Origin: an uncultured Pseudodesulfovibrio sp.
Lineage (GTDB): Bacteria; Desulfobacterota; Desulfovibrionia; Desulfovibrionales; Desulfovibrionaceae
Reading direction: 5' to 3'
NCBI RefSeq assembly: GCF_963677845.1
Contig: NZ_OY782498.1
Span: 3,169,518-3,233,517 of the forward strand
DNA length: 64,000 nt
Shown: in pieces, positions 8,843 through 17,908 of the stretch
Numbering within the stretch: the stretch's first letter is position 1
How the letters are laid out: every line of letters begins with the position of its first letter
Position numbers and translations under genes: made by a program
Notes under the pieces: generated by a model
The model's input: only the letters and a program-made list of their open reading frames with translations
Database searches by the model: none
What the model was told of the DNA's origin: nothing

Positions 8843-10057
8843 TTACGGCGAATCCTCCCGATGCGATGGAGGGACATCAAACTCATCTTCAGACCGGAGC
8901 CATTGTTGCAACCGCTCATGACTTTCTTGAAGAGCCTTGTCGCGTTGCTCACGCGTCCGTACTTCATTCGCCTGCTGCTTTCTGTCATAGGACGACTGAA
9001 AAGCGTATTTGTCGACATGCCCGAGGCGCACATTGAAATTTAGTCGAATTCCTGGGTCCAACCGCCAATCCCGTGAATCGCTCATAACCAACTGAGGAAC
9101 CAAACTGGTATAAAACCAATCCTTCCACTGCTTGCGATACTCCACTTCACCGACAACTTTATCCAAGTGAAAAGGTCTGTCCTCGGTTGATTTGTACCCG
9201 TTTTTTATGGAATATTGCAAAGCCGTACGCGTGGTTAAAAAATGGTACAGAGAAAAATCCAAGTCATAATAATTACTTGGATCATCGTATTTAAATACGG
9301 CACTGCCACTTGTCCTGAACATATATTTGTGAGCCAGAAACCAGTCGCCCTCCAGCTTGGTCTTGAATTCGGCGGGCTCGTCCGTATACACACGAAACCG
9401 TTGTATCGCTCGAATGTCCCAATCATCAAATTCCCACAACTCCACCCATTTCAGAGTGCCATATAATGCAGAATTTCCAAGACGCCATTTCACACCGCCG
9501 CCAGTACTGATATTCCGGGTCCGCGTTCGCTTAAAAAACGTTTCGACACCGAGATACGCATTTGTCGCGTCATCACCGGAATCTTCGCTCTCGACCTCTT
9601 CGACAGTGGACGAACCAAACCCCTCATCATCATCCAAACTCGTTCCAAAATTAATCAACCATCGCTCGGTGTTAGGCAGTCGAAGTCGTAAATCAAGCAG
9701 GGAATCAAAGTAGAATCCCTTGTGATTATAAACTGGCGCCACCTTGATACGCAGATAAGTTTTATTGGATGTGGTTCGATACAATTCGTCATCAAAAAAC
9801 GCATCCATCCAATTCGCCGTAGAGGTGACAACCTCCGACCATTCCTGCTGTTTTTCGTCAGTATATCCTTTTTCCTGCTCCACCATATCGAGTGGATCGA
9901 CTGGAACTCTTTCTCCGCCAGGTTTCTCGCTCTCCCCTCCCTCCTGTGCGCAAGCCATCCCTCCGGCACACATGAGCACCAGAAACACAACAGATAATAC
10001 CCACAGGTATCGCGCAGCTTTTCCGAATGGCAGAACGTTCACTCCAACCTCGTTCAT
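8843..10057 (-). CDS. Secreted outer-membrane-like beta-barrel protein, unknown
   Basis: 404 residues if started at the ATG at 10057; ATGs at 10078 and 10108 are also possible and no ribosome site decides. A signal peptide with a hydrophobic core (YLWVLSVVFLVLMCAGG) ends near ACAQ. The mature protein begins with an acidic helical stretch, then many alternating aromatic/polar strands (for example TYLRIKVAPVYNHKGFYFD, YMFRTSGSAVFKYD), which looks like an outer-membrane barrel. The last 50 residues are a charged helix, unusual for a barrel because no terminal aromatic strand closes the chain. No family name can be given. It ends 7 bases from the convergent CULT gene. Confidence 0.65.
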   Translation of the reverse strand: MNEVGVNVLPFGKAARYLWVLSVVFLVLMCAGGMACAQEGGESEKPGGERVPVDPLDMVEQEKGYTDEKQQEWSEVVTSTANWMDAFFDDELYRTTSNKTYLRIKVAPVYNHKGFYFDSLLDLRLRLPNTERWLINFGTSLDDDEGFGSSTVEEVESEDSGDDATNAYLGVETFFKRTRTRNISTGGGVKWRLGNSALYGTLKWVELWEFDDWDIRAIQRFRVYTDEPAEFKTKLEGDWFLAHKYMFRTSGSAVFKYDDPSNYYDLDFSLYHFLTTRTALQYSIKNGYKSTEDRPFHLDKVVGEVEYRKQWKDWFYTSLVPQLVMSDSRDWRLDPGIRLNFNVRLGHVDKYAFQSSYDRKQQANEVRTREQRDKALQESHERLQQWLRSEDEFDVPPSHREDSP

Positions 10058-10144
10058 TCTCTTATAATTCAACACCATTGTCTCATCACAGATACGAGTG
10101 CCTGTCAATTATGCCCCCACAAGGCTGGGCATCATGCGTCGATC

Positions 10145-10948
10145 ATGATAGCAAACAGCATGAGCTCGCTTATCACGGAACACCTTGTATGGTTTGACAA
10201 ATATGCTCGCCGCCACGAAGAAAAAGCCGACGACATGGTTGTTGAACTGGTTCAAAGAAAACGAAGGCACACACTGCGGGTACTTGGTCATGTCCGTGGT
10301 ATTCTCAAAACAATTTCCATTCCGGCACGCCTGTCCAAACTCGCTGAAATCAGTGCAATTCTCCATGACGTGGGACGTTTCCCTCAACTGGTTGGCCGAG
10401 CAACCTTTGACGATCAAACCGGATATAACCACGCTGAAGAAGGGGCTACAATCCTGCGAGACTCCAATAAACTCGACTCAATGCCAGCCGAGGAAAAGGA
10501 AATCATTCTTGCGGCCGTGCAATACCACAATCGTGCGAAGATTCCGCCCAATCTAGCCCCAGATACCGCGTTGGTCCTGAAGATCCTACGCGACGCAGAC
10601 AAGCTCGACGCTATCCGTACAAACCTCCGGTACATGGGCCCGGACTCACCACATGGCAAAGCACTAAAGACCGGACTCATCTGGCACAAAACTGAATATT
10701 CTCCCCATATCGCCAAACTGGTTTTAAACCGGCAACTCGTTCCGTATCAAGATATCAAATGGTCAAATGACTTCGTACTCTTTGTCTGTTGCTGGGTCTA
10801 TGACCTCCACTTTTATTACGCATACAAACACCTCGACAGGTCAGGGCAATTTGAACAACTTCTGGCGTGGCTCCCAAATGAAAATTCTTTCCCAGCACTC
10901 AAAAAACAACTCCGCACCGACCTCTCTCAATTCATTGCAAAGGGTTGA
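10145..10948 (+). CDS. HD domain phosphohydrolase-like protein
   Basis: 267 residues. An HD metal-binding domain is visible: HTLRVLGHVRGIL, then AILHDVGRFPQ, NHAEEG, a later QYHN, and the conserved aspartate in ILRDADKLDAI. These would bind one or two metals and hydrolyse a phosphoester, often of a nucleotide. No GYP motif, so it is not a typical c-di-GMP phosphodiesterase. A second ATG at 10160 could be the start. It is divergent from the barrel-like protein and is followed closely by the YigZ homologue. Confidence 0.75.
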   Translation: MIANSMSSLITEHLVWFDKYARRHEEKADDMVVELVQRKRRHTLRVLGHVRGILKTISIPARLSKLAEISAILHDVGRFPQLVGRATFDDQTGYNHAEEGATILRDSNKLDSMPAEEKEIILAAVQYHNRAKIPPNLAPDTALVLKILRDADKLDAIRTNLRYMGPDSPHGKALKTGLIWHKTEYSPHIAKLVLNRQLVPYQDIKWSNDFVLFVCCWVYDLHFYYAYKHLDRSGQFEQLLAWLPNENSFPALKKQLRTDLSQFIAKG

Positions 10949-10980
10949 CCCGCCTTGCCGCACCGGGATACATCCCTGCC

Positions 10981-11592
10981 ATGTCGGACCGTTACCTTAT
11001 CCCTGCCAACTTCCATCGCGTAGAAGACTCCATCAAACGGAGTCGATTCATCACTTCCGTAGATCACGCACCCGACACGGAGTCAGCCCGGGAATTCATC
11101 AATCGCATTAAAACAGAATTCCCGGATGCCACGCACAGTTGTTGGGCCTACGCATCAGGACCTCCCGGTGACACGGCAGCAGTGGGCTTAAGCGATGACG
11201 GAGAACCCAGCGGAACCGCGGGTAAACCCATGCTGAATATGCTCCTGCATGGCGGCATAGGAGAAATCGCGGTGGTCGTAACCCGATATTTCGGAGGCAC
11301 CAAGCTCGGCACCGGCGGTCTGGTCAGGGCATACTCCGGCATGGTCAAGCTCGGACTGGAAACCCTGCCCACCAAGGAAATGGTCGAAACGGTCATCCGC
11401 TCAGTGACCATCCCCTACCCATCGGTCACATTGTTCAAGCGCATGCTTACCGACTTCGAAATTGAAATTTTGGCTGAAGAATTTACCGATACAGCAGGCT
11501 TTTCGCTGGAACTACCAGAAGAACATTTGACGCAATTTATCGCCCGTCTCACCGAAATGACAGACGGAAGGGCAAAAGTAACCGAAAAATGA
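10981..11592 (+). CDS. yigZ: YigZ/IMPACT family protein
   Basis: 203 residues from the ATG at 10981. The N-terminal IMPACT domain contains KRSRFITSV, THSCWAYA, DDGEPSGTAGKPML and VVTRYFGGTKLGTGGLVRAYS, all characteristic; the C-terminal DUF1949 part (about 135-200) is ferredoxin-like. YigZ-type proteins are linked to translation or proteolysis, but no reaction is established. The frame is open from a TTG overlapping the stop of the HD gene, so translational coupling is possible, but the family normally begins near the chosen ATG. Confidence 0.87.
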   Translation: MSDRYLIPANFHRVEDSIKRSRFITSVDHAPDTESAREFINRIKTEFPDATHSCWAYASGPPGDTAAVGLSDDGEPSGTAGKPMLNMLLHGGIGEIAVVVTRYFGGTKLGTGGLVRAYSGMVKLGLETLPTKEMVETVIRSVTIPYPSVTLFKRMLTDFEIEILAEEFTDTAGFSLELPEEHLTQFIARLTEMTDGRAKVTEK

Positions 11593-11687
11593 TGCGACAA
11601 GCAGTTGCGAAGAAATAGAAAAATGCGCTAGCCTAGACATGGCTAGATGCAATTCCCGGGGTAACAGCAAGGTTGAAAGCAGGTCTC

Positions 11688-12134
11688 ATGTCCAAACAGA
11701 AATTACGCGCCATCTACAAGGAACTTTCTGATAAAATTGATACTTCACAAGAAGCCGCTCTGTTCGAGGTCAAAGAGCTAAAAGCCGACCTCAACGAACT
11801 CCAACGACACCTTTCCGGTCGGAAAAAAACAACAGATCTCCAGCCCGAAGACTTTCTTCGGTCCGCATATGACATCGCACAGCACCTCAGAGATATGCAA
11901 AAAAGGCGTGAAATACTCGCAGAGATGCAGGATACCGCCGCCGAAACCGAGGCAGAGGCATATCTCCTCTCCAGAGGGGCAAAACTCCTGACCCGCCCGG
12001 TTGGTTGGCATTTCCAGACATCCAAGGAACGGTTCCTGCTCCATGCGGAAGATTCTGTGCAGGCCGCAGCCAAACTGCGCAAACTCCTTTCAGAGGGCAA
12101 ACGGCTGAAACGCCCCAAGAAGAAAAAGAAATAA
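11688..12134 (+). CDS. Hypothetical helical protein with basic tail
   Basis: 148 residues from the ATG at 11688. The first half is strongly heptad-patterned ([29 protein letters not shown]), suggesting a coiled coil, and the protein ends in a lysine/proline tail (KRPKKKKK). No signal peptide and no recognised family. It lies 95 bases after yigZ and 88 bases before the LemA gene in the same direction. The basic end could contact nucleic acid or membrane, which is speculation. Confidence 0.6.
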   Translation: MSKQKLRAIYKELSDKIDTSQEAALFEVKELKADLNELQRHLSGRKKTTDLQPEDFLRSAYDIAQHLRDMQKRREILAEMQDTAAETEAEAYLLSRGAKLLTRPVGWHFQTSKERFLLHAEDSVQAAAKLRKLLSEGKRLKRPKKKKK

Positions 12135-12222
12135 CCAGACTATACGCGTGGCCCACCTTGACTTTTCCGAGGCGGGCCACATCTTTATGAAGATATACAA
12201 CCCAAACCAATGGAATACAATC

Positions 12223-12822
12223 ATGATCAAACGTTTTGCCTTCGTCCTCGTGGCCATGTTCGCAGCCACGGCTCTGTCCGGCTGCGGATACAATCAGATG
12301 CAACAACAGGAAGAGGAAGTCTTCGGCGCATGGGCCAACCTTGAAGCCGTCCTGCAACGACGGGCCGACCTCATTCCCAACCTTGTCGAAACCGTCAAGG
12401 CAGCAGCAGCCCATGAGAAATCCACACTCACGGCGGTTGTTGAAGCCCGTGCCAAAGCCACTCAGGTCAAGCTCTCTCCCGAGATGCTGACCGACAAAAA
12501 GGCTCTGGCCAAATTCCAGGCTGCGCAGGGCGAATTGTCCTCGGCCCTGTCTCGACTCATGGTCGTGGTCGAACGATACCCTGATCTGAAGGCCAACCAA
12601 AATTTCCTGGGGCTGCAGCATCAGCTTGAAGGGACTGAGAACCGTATCACTGTTGCCCGTCAGCGGTACAACGACGCGGTCAAGGCTTTCAACTTCTCCA
12701 TCCGCAGCTTCCCGAACTCCTTGACCAACTCCGTGGCTCTTCATCTGGAGCGCAAGGAATTCTTCCAGGCCGACCCCGGCGCCAAGGAAGTTCCCAAAGT
12801 CAACTTCGGCACCAATTCCTAA
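12223..12822 (+). CDS. lemA: LemA family lipoprotein
   Basis: 199 residues from the ATG at 12223. A classic lipobox LSGC ends at Cys21, so the protein should be lipid-anchored. The mature part is the LemA four-helix fold with the hallmark [21 protein letters not shown] and, near the end, [19 protein letters not shown]. LemA proteins are usually encoded beside TPM-domain proteins, as here; their biochemical role is not settled. It is the first gene of a lemA-TPM-TPM operon (12 bases to the next start). Confidence 0.92.
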   Translation: MIKRFAFVLVAMFAATALSGCGYNQMQQQEEEVFGAWANLEAVLQRRADLIPNLVETVKAAAAHEKSTLTAVVEARAKATQVKLSPEMLTDKKALAKFQAAQGELSSALSRLMVVVERYPDLKANQNFLGLQHQLEGTENRITVARQRYNDAVKAFNFSIRSFPNSLTNSVALHLERKEFFQADPGAKEVPKVNFGTNS

Positions 12823-12834
12823 ACGGAGACAGAC

Positions 12835-13629
12835 GTGCGCAAATTCTACGCGACACTCCTTGGGGCGATCCTCGTTCTTGCCTTGGCAAGCGGGGCTTTC
12901 GCCTTGGATGTCCCGCCCTACAAAGGACGGGTCAACGATCTGGCAAACATGATGAATTCATCCACAGAACAAGCTCTGGAAGCACAGCTTGCGGAACTGG
13001 AAAAAACGGATTCCACCCAAATGGCGATCCTGACCATTCCTTCGCTTGAAGGAGATTCCATGGAGGACTTCTCCATCCGCGTGGCCGAGGCTTGGAAGGT
13101 CGGCCAAAAAAAGACTGACAATGGTGTCATCCTGTTAGTCAGCAAAGCGGATCGCAAAACACGTATTGAGGTCGGTTACGGTCTTGAAGGAGTCCTCACC
13201 GACGTGCTGGCCGGACAGATTCTCGACAATGTGATTGCTCCCCGATTCAAACAGGGAAACTTTGACGCAGGCTTCAAGGACGGCGTGATCGCCATCACCA
13301 GCGCGGTACGCGGTGAATTTGTAGCGTCCAAAAGTCTCAAGCGGAAAAGCAAGCTCAACATATTCTCGATCATTGTTGTCCCCATGATCCTTATCGTCAT
13401 GTTTACCGAAAAATTCGGCAGGGCCAGACGACAAGGTCAGATGACCGACAACCAGACCCTTGAAGACGCCCGACGTCATGGCAGAGGTTCAACCGCTGCC
13501 AATCTGCTCCTGCTCTCCATGCTTGGCGGCAGCCATCGCGGCGGCGGAGGATTCGGCGGCGGTGGAGGCGGATTCGGAGGCTTTGGTGGCGGAGGTTTCG
13601 GTGGCGGCGGCGCAAGTGGTGGCTGGTAA
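12835..13629 (+). CDS. TPM-domain (YgcG family) membrane protein
   Basis: 264 residues from a GTG at 12835. Signal peptide (about 1-23), then a TPM domain (about 25-155) with GRVNDLANMM, KKTDNGVILLVS and RIEVGYGLEGVLTD. One transmembrane helix follows at about 175-190 and the C-terminus is a long glycine-rich tail, typical of YgcG proteins. The domain likely sits in the periplasm. Related TPM domains have been linked to phosphatase activity and to photosystem II repair in plants; the bacterial role is unclear. Lies between lemA and a second TPM gene. Confidence 0.88.
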   Translation: MRKFYATLLGAILVLALASGAFALDVPPYKGRVNDLANMMNSSTEQALEAQLAELEKTDSTQMAILTIPSLEGDSMEDFSIRVAEAWKVGQKKTDNGVILLVSKADRKTRIEVGYGLEGVLTDVLAGQILDNVIAPRFKQGNFDAGFKDGVIAITSAVRGEFVASKSLKRKSKLNIFSIIVVPMILIVMFTEKFGRARRQGQMTDNQTLEDARRHGRGSTAANLLLLSMLGGSHRGGGGFGGGGGGFGGFGGGGFGGGGASGGW

Positions 13630-13647
13630 AAAGGAAAGATAATTCAC

Positions 13648-14292
13648 ATGAAAAACTTAGCACAAACCTTCCTGACTCAAAAAGAACAGGATGCCCTTGT
13701 CCAATGCGTCAAAGACGTGGAAACACGCACTTCCGGTGAAATCGTGCCGGTCATTGCATCGACAAGCTACGATTATCGCCGTGCCGGACTCATCGGCGGT
13801 CTGGTCTTCGGAGTCGTTGCAGCCGTGTGTACTGCCACGCTTTTTGAGCAGACAGAAATGTGGGCCTTTCTTGTTCAGTTTCTCGGCTTTTTCCTGATCT
13901 TCAGCCGTCTCCTGAATGCTTTCCCGGCCCTGAAAAAGCCCTTCATATCCAAAAGGGAAATGCTGGAAGAGGTCAACGAGGCTGCTTTCACCGCTTTTTA
14001 CCAGAATGGTCTGCATCATACTCGCGACCTGACCGGCATCATCATTTATGTCTCGGTCTTTGAGCGTAGCGTGCAGGTATTAGCTGACAAGGGGATCAAC
14101 GACACGGTTGATCCGACTGTTTGGAAAGAAGTTGTTGAGACAGTCACTAAAGGCATCAAAGAAGGCCGTCCAGGCGAGGCACTCTGTCAGGGCGTGACTC
14201 AATGCGGCGAACTGGTCACTCAAAACTTCCCGATTAAACCAGACGATACCGATGAATTGCCCAACCTGATAATCGAAGGGGATGCACACTAG
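13648..14292 (+). CDS. Second TPM-domain protein with membrane helices
   Basis: 214 residues. The TPM domain is split by two hydrophobic helices (about 48-92): the N-terminal part has LTQKEQDALVQCVKDVETRTSGEIVPVIA and the C-terminal part has HHTRDLTGIIIYVSVFERSVQVLADKGIN. This is the known second-type TPM protein found after lemA and YgcG-like genes. There are 18 bases between it and the previous gene, so the three form one transcription unit. Function unknown; probably a membrane complex with LemA (inference from conserved clustering). Confidence 0.85.
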   Translation: MKNLAQTFLTQKEQDALVQCVKDVETRTSGEIVPVIASTSYDYRRAGLIGGLVFGVVAAVCTATLFEQTEMWAFLVQFLGFFLIFSRLLNAFPALKKPFISKREMLEEVNEAAFTAFYQNGLHHTRDLTGIIIYVSVFERSVQVLADKGINDTVDPTVWKEVVETVTKGIKEGRPGEALCQGVTQCGELVTQNFPIKPDDTDELPNLIIEGDAH

Positions 14293-14372
14293 TCGCGATT
14301 TCACCCAAGGATCACACGACCGCCATATGGCCGTAACGCCTTTCTGTTCCTGTCGTATACAGGAGGCCGGAA

Positions 14373-14540
14373 ATGCTCGCCATCGTTGTTGTCACTTCGC
14401 TTGTGGTTCTTGTCGCAGGAATGACCCTGCTCCGTGTGATTGGGATATCCCATTCTCCCAACGCCGACATATTGATCCAGATGTATGAAGCTTGTCTGCG
14501 AAATGATCCCCATACCAAAAATAAAAAAAGCCCCGCCTGA
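14373..14540 (+). CDS. Hidden 55-residue single-pass membrane protein
   Basis: A short open frame with a very good ribosome site (AGGAGG seven bases before the ATG at 14373). The N-terminus is a strongly hydrophobic helix (LAIVVVTSLVVLVAGMTLL), followed by a short polar tail with one cysteine. The stop TGA at 14538-14540 lies in the left arm of the terminator hairpin. It follows the lemA-TPM-TPM operon by 80 bases and would be its last gene. No family recognised. The ribosome site, the helix and the position before the terminator support it as real. Confidence 0.55.
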   Translation: MLAIVVVTSLVVLVAGMTLLRVIGISHSPNADILIQMYEACLRNDPHTKNKKSPA

Positions 14541-14560
14541 CAGAATCAGGCGGGGCTTTT
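14530..14560. terminator. Bidirectional rho-independent terminator
   Basis: Perfect 11-base arms GCCCCGCCTGA (14530-14540) and TCAGGCGGGGC (14546-14556) around a 5-base loop. It is followed by TTTT on the plus strand and by a run of seven Ts on the minus strand. It sits between the convergent LemA cluster and the HDOD gene and can serve both. Confidence 0.9.
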
Positions 14561-14576
14561 CCGTCATTCTTCAATT

Positions 14577-15797
14577 TTAAAAAAAAGCACCCATAATCGT
14601 CTCGATCTGTTCGCTATACTGGGATACGGATTCTTCCAACAGGGGAAAAGAGTCCACGCCAAGCAAAGCCCACGCATCCTCATCCATCGCCGGCATAACG
14701 TACATACCACTCAAAGCAATCTCGACCGCGTTAGCCAAATTATCCGCGATATGAATAATCGCCGGCTCCAACGGGTTGGGAGATTCCATCGGTTTGTGAT
14801 GATAATTAATCATGTTCGACAACCCTTCAGGGAACTTCCATGCTTCGAGCAACGGCGTGCTGACATCCGTATGAATAAACCCCATGACGGACATTTCGGC
14901 CTCGGTCAGCGGAATGGAATTTTCACGCGCAAAAAGCATGGCCTCCGTGGAAGCATATGGCAACTTCTTGAACATGATAAGCCGCCCCACATCGTGCAAC
15001 AGCCCACCGATAAAGAACCGTTCGGGCGACAGCCCTGTCTGAGTACCCGCCAAAATCTTGGCAAAAATTCCACAAGAGATGGAGTGTCTCCAAAAAGTCT
15101 CCATGTCCATAAGTTCCGGCGGAATATCCTTAAAATAATTTATCGCCGAGATACCGAGGGCCAACGTAGACAGCTCTTTGGCTCCCACAAGGGCAACGGC
15201 TCGCGAAATGGAATCTATGGTTTGTGGAAAACCGTACAAAGGGCTGTTGACCAGTTTGAGAAGTTTTGCAGCCAGACTCATATCCGTACTGACGACCGTG
15301 GCTATACGATCTGCGGAAGCTGAATCATCTTCCAGCACTTCCTTGATACGAAAGAAAATATCCGGAAAGCTGGTCAATTCGGTTTCATGCCTGACCAATG
15401 TTTCGGGGGTTCCCATCCCCTTGATGTAAATATCTTCCAAATGCTCAACGCTATCGGCCCTGCGTTCACTGACATCGGGCAATTCCCAACCCGCAGCGAC
15501 CTGCTTGGCTGTCAGATCCAACGCGATACGAAACATTTCTATGGTTGGTTTAAAATCAGGGTTCACATACAGGAAAAAATCACGGACATATTTTTCAACC
15601 TCCAGCAACTTCTCTCTGCTCAAATCGTTCGGATCAAGTTCAACGTCAGCCTCATCAACACCAACGCGCTTCAGCTGTTCGAGGTGGCGGTCCTCCAACT
15701 TGGTGCCGGACTTGAAAAGCAGCCTGCCATCACTGGCAACCAAATCGGTAGCCAGAAGCATGCCTGCCTTCAACTCATCTAAGCGTGTGATACCCAA
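14577..15797 (-). CDS. HDOD domain signalling protein
   Basis: 406 residues. The N-terminal 130 residues are an unassigned domain starting TRLDELKAGMLLATDLVASDGRLLFKSGTKL, a pattern often seen before HD-type domains. The HDOD domain spans about 140-340, with MSLAAKLLKLVNSPLYGFPQTIDSISRAVALVGAK and FFIGGLLHDVGRLIMFKKLP. HDOD proteins are non-enzymatic or weakly catalytic regulators of signalling and motility. It is immediately downstream of a CheR-type methyltransferase (30-base gap), so it may be tied to chemotaxis-like signalling. Terminator at 14530-14560. Confidence 0.87.
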   Translation of the reverse strand: MGITRLDELKAGMLLATDLVASDGRLLFKSGTKLEDRHLEQLKRVGVDEADVELDPNDLSREKLLEVEKYVRDFFLYVNPDFKPTIEMFRIALDLTAKQVAAGWELPDVSERRADSVEHLEDIYIKGMGTPETLVRHETELTSFPDIFFRIKEVLEDDSASADRIATVVSTDMSLAAKLLKLVNSPLYGFPQTIDSISRAVALVGAKELSTLALGISAINYFKDIPPELMDMETFWRHSISCGIFAKILAGTQTGLSPERFFIGGLLHDVGRLIMFKKLPYASTEAMLFARENSIPLTEAEMSVMGFIHTDVSTPLLEAWKFPEGLSNMINYHHKPMESPNPLEPAIIHIADNLANAVEIALSGMYVMPAMDEDAWALLGVDSFPLLEESVSQYSEQIETIMGAFF

Positions 15798-15827
15798 AGC
15801 AACACCCTCCGACAGGGACCAAGGCCC

Positions 15828-16700
15828 CTATTGTTCCTTCTTGTACGCAATGGTTCCCGCCTGGAAAAGAGGCTTGAACGTCTGCGAGATCTTATGCAGT
15901 GACTCGGAGTGACCGACCATGAGATAACCGCCAGGCAACAGGTTGTCATAAAAAGACTGAACAACCTTTCGCTTCATGGTCTCGTCAAAATAAATAATTA
16001 CATTGCGACAAAAGACTATATGAGAACGGGGAATTCCTTGTACCGCCGTTGCATCCTTGAGATTCATTTGACGAAATTTGACCAGTCGCTGAACCTCGGG
16101 CCGAATTTTCCAGCCTCCCGGATCCTTGGTGAAATATCGTTTACGAATCGGGTCTGGCGTGGTTTTGAAGGAATACTCTCCATACACCCCTGCCTTGGCC
16201 CGCTTGACCATCTCGTCAGAAAGATCGACAGCTGTGATAGTAATTTTCCACTTGGCTGTTTCCAGCCGCAACGTCTCAAGAAGCAGAATGGCAAGGGTGT
16301 AGGGCTCTTCGCCAGAAGAACACCCTGCAGACCAGATATTCAACTCCAGTCGACCAGCTTTCCGATGTTCATCGAGTTTTTCCCGAAGCACGTTGTCACG
16401 AAACGCTTCAAGCTGCTTCATGTCACGACAAAAACTCGTCTCATTCGTGGTCACCAACTCAAAAAGATGCTTGAGTTCCTCGCCACGATCAAACTTCAAA
16501 TACTTGATGTAGTCAGCAAAACTGGTCAATCCCAATTCGCCCAGACGCTTGGAAAAACGACTTTCGAAAAGATACTTGCGTTTGACATCCACAAAGATGC
16601 CGCTCTTTTCATATATGAAATCACGCAGTTGCACGAACTCATTGTCCGAGATCCTGACGTTTTTTCGTAAGGTCGTCGATTTAGAGAACAAAGAACCCAT
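15828..16700 (-). CDS. cheR: CheR-type protein-glutamate methyltransferase
   Basis: 290 residues. N-terminal CheR helical domain (about 15-75), then an S-adenosylmethionine-dependent methyltransferase domain with NIWSAGCSSGEEPYTLAILL as the SAM site and HIVFCRNVIIYFD as the conserved CheR motif. The enzyme methylates glutamates on chemoreceptors. No cheA, cheW or cheB lies nearby, so it is an orphan or serves receptors such as the MCP at 47.8-50.4 kb. It is transcribed ahead of the HDOD gene, likely in one operon. Confidence 0.92.
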   Translation of the reverse strand: MGSLFSKSTTLRKNVRISDNEFVQLRDFIYEKSGIFVDVKRKYLFESRFSKRLGELGLTSFADYIKYLKFDRGEELKHLFELVTTNETSFCRDMKQLEAFRDNVLREKLDEHRKAGRLELNIWSAGCSSGEEPYTLAILLLETLRLETAKWKITITAVDLSDEMVKRAKAGVYGEYSFKTTPDPIRKRYFTKDPGGWKIRPEVQRLVKFRQMNLKDATAVQGIPRSHIVFCRNVIIYFDETMKRKVVQSFYDNLLPGGYLMVGHSESLHKISQTFKPLFQAGTIAYKKEQ

Positions 16701-16798
16701 TCAATTCGATCCTTTAAAAACCAATGCCTCTTTCATGGAAGAAGCTATTTTGAAAATTTAAGAGCTAAACGGTATATGTTCTTGTTTAAATAAACAAC

Positions 16799-17908
16799 TC
16801 ATTTTCTCTGTCGTCGTGCAACTGCATCACGAACATACGACTGTACACGCTCTTCCCCTTCGAGAGCTTTCTCTGCGCCAAGAGCTAACGAAACCATCTC
16901 AATTTCACCAGGCTCTACATACACCGGTGCAAGATGTGAAACCTGTCGCCCAATCTCCGCAGTCAACGGTTCGCTTCGGGCCAATCCTCCAGTCAAAATC
17001 ACCGCCGCCAAATCAGGCCCATCATCACCGTGGACCAAGGCAGGAACCATGGAGTACACAGAACGAGCCACAGCATAGGCAAAAGCCTTGAAAACCAGCT
17101 GGGCCGATTCATCGCCCTCTTCAATACGAGCCACAATCTCACGCGGATCGTTCGTCCCCAAATGAGCAAACAACCCACCTCGTCGAAGAACAGCCTGTTC
17201 CATCTTATCGAAACTCACTTCACCGTCGCGCACCATGTGCAACACAGGAATCAAAGGCAATGACCCGGTCCTTTCCGGTGTGAAAGGTCCTTCACCGTCC
17301 AACCCGTTCAACACATCAACGACCTTTCCCTGCCGGTGCGCTCCAATGGAAATACCGCCTCCCATATGACACACGATAAAATTGCCATTCTCATAGGCAA
17401 TACCCAATTTGTCCGCGACAATCCGGGCCATACCACGCTGATTCAAGGCATGAAACAAAGACCGTCGCCTAATGGCAGGCAGTCCGGTCAACCGGGCCTT
17501 ATCCATCATCTCATCGGTCACAACCGGATCAACCACGTAGGCAGGCACATCATATTCTCGCCCGAAAGCTCTGGCCATAAGCCCACCGAGGTTACAGGGA
17601 TGCTCTCCATATCGGGCATTCCGCAAATCGTCTGCCATGTCGTCACACACTTCGTAAACACCGCCTTTTACGGGGTGCAACAACCCGCCACGACCAGCAA
17701 CCGCACGCAGTTGAATTCCATCTCCACCAGCGGTTTTCAAAAAATCTCTTGTGGCCTGCACACGAAAATCAAACTGATCCGTTACCCTTGCAAAATCAGC
17801 AAGCTCACTCTTGCGGTGCTGGATCTCCTGCGCAGCCACGGATTGCCCGTTTTCGAACAGGGCTAACTTGGTTGATGTAGACCCTGGGTTAATCACAAGT
17901 ATACTCAT
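16799..17908 (-). CDS. buk: Butyrate kinase
   Basis: 369 residues of the ASKHA acetate/butyrate kinase superfamily. The N-terminal nucleotide motif INPGSTSTKLALFENG, the central NFIVCHMGGGISIGAHRQGKVVDV and VILTGGLARSEPL match the butyrate/branched-chain fatty acid kinase branch rather than AckA. It forms ATP and butyrate (or isobutyrate, isovalerate) from acyl phosphate in the cytoplasm. It overlaps the upstream ptb by 4 bases (translational coupling). In this operon, with an ACT-domain regulator-like gene first, a role in energy conservation from branched-chain or short-chain acyl-CoA is plausible. Confidence 0.93.
   Translation of the reverse strand: MSILVINPGSTSTKLALFENGQSVAAQEIQHRKSELADFARVTDQFDFRVQATRDFLKTAGGDGIQLRAVAGRGGLLHPVKGGVYEVCDDMADDLRNARYGEHPCNLGGLMARAFGREYDVPAYVVDPVVTDEMMDKARLTGLPAIRRRSLFHALNQRGMARIVADKLGIAYENGNFIVCHMGGGISIGAHRQGKVVDVLNGLDGEGPFTPERTGSLPLIPVLHMVRDGEVSFDKMEQAVLRRGGLFAHLGTNDPREIVARIEEGDESAQLVFKAFAYAVARSVYSMVPALVHGDDGPDLAAVILTGGLARSEPLTAEIGRQVSHLAPVYVEPGEIEMVSLALGAEKALEGEERVQSYVRDAVARRQRK

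Noticed and set aside
13510-13629. Repeat-like GGC/GGT-rich stretch
   Set aside because: It is the glycine-rich tail of the YgcG-type protein, not an independent DNA repeat.
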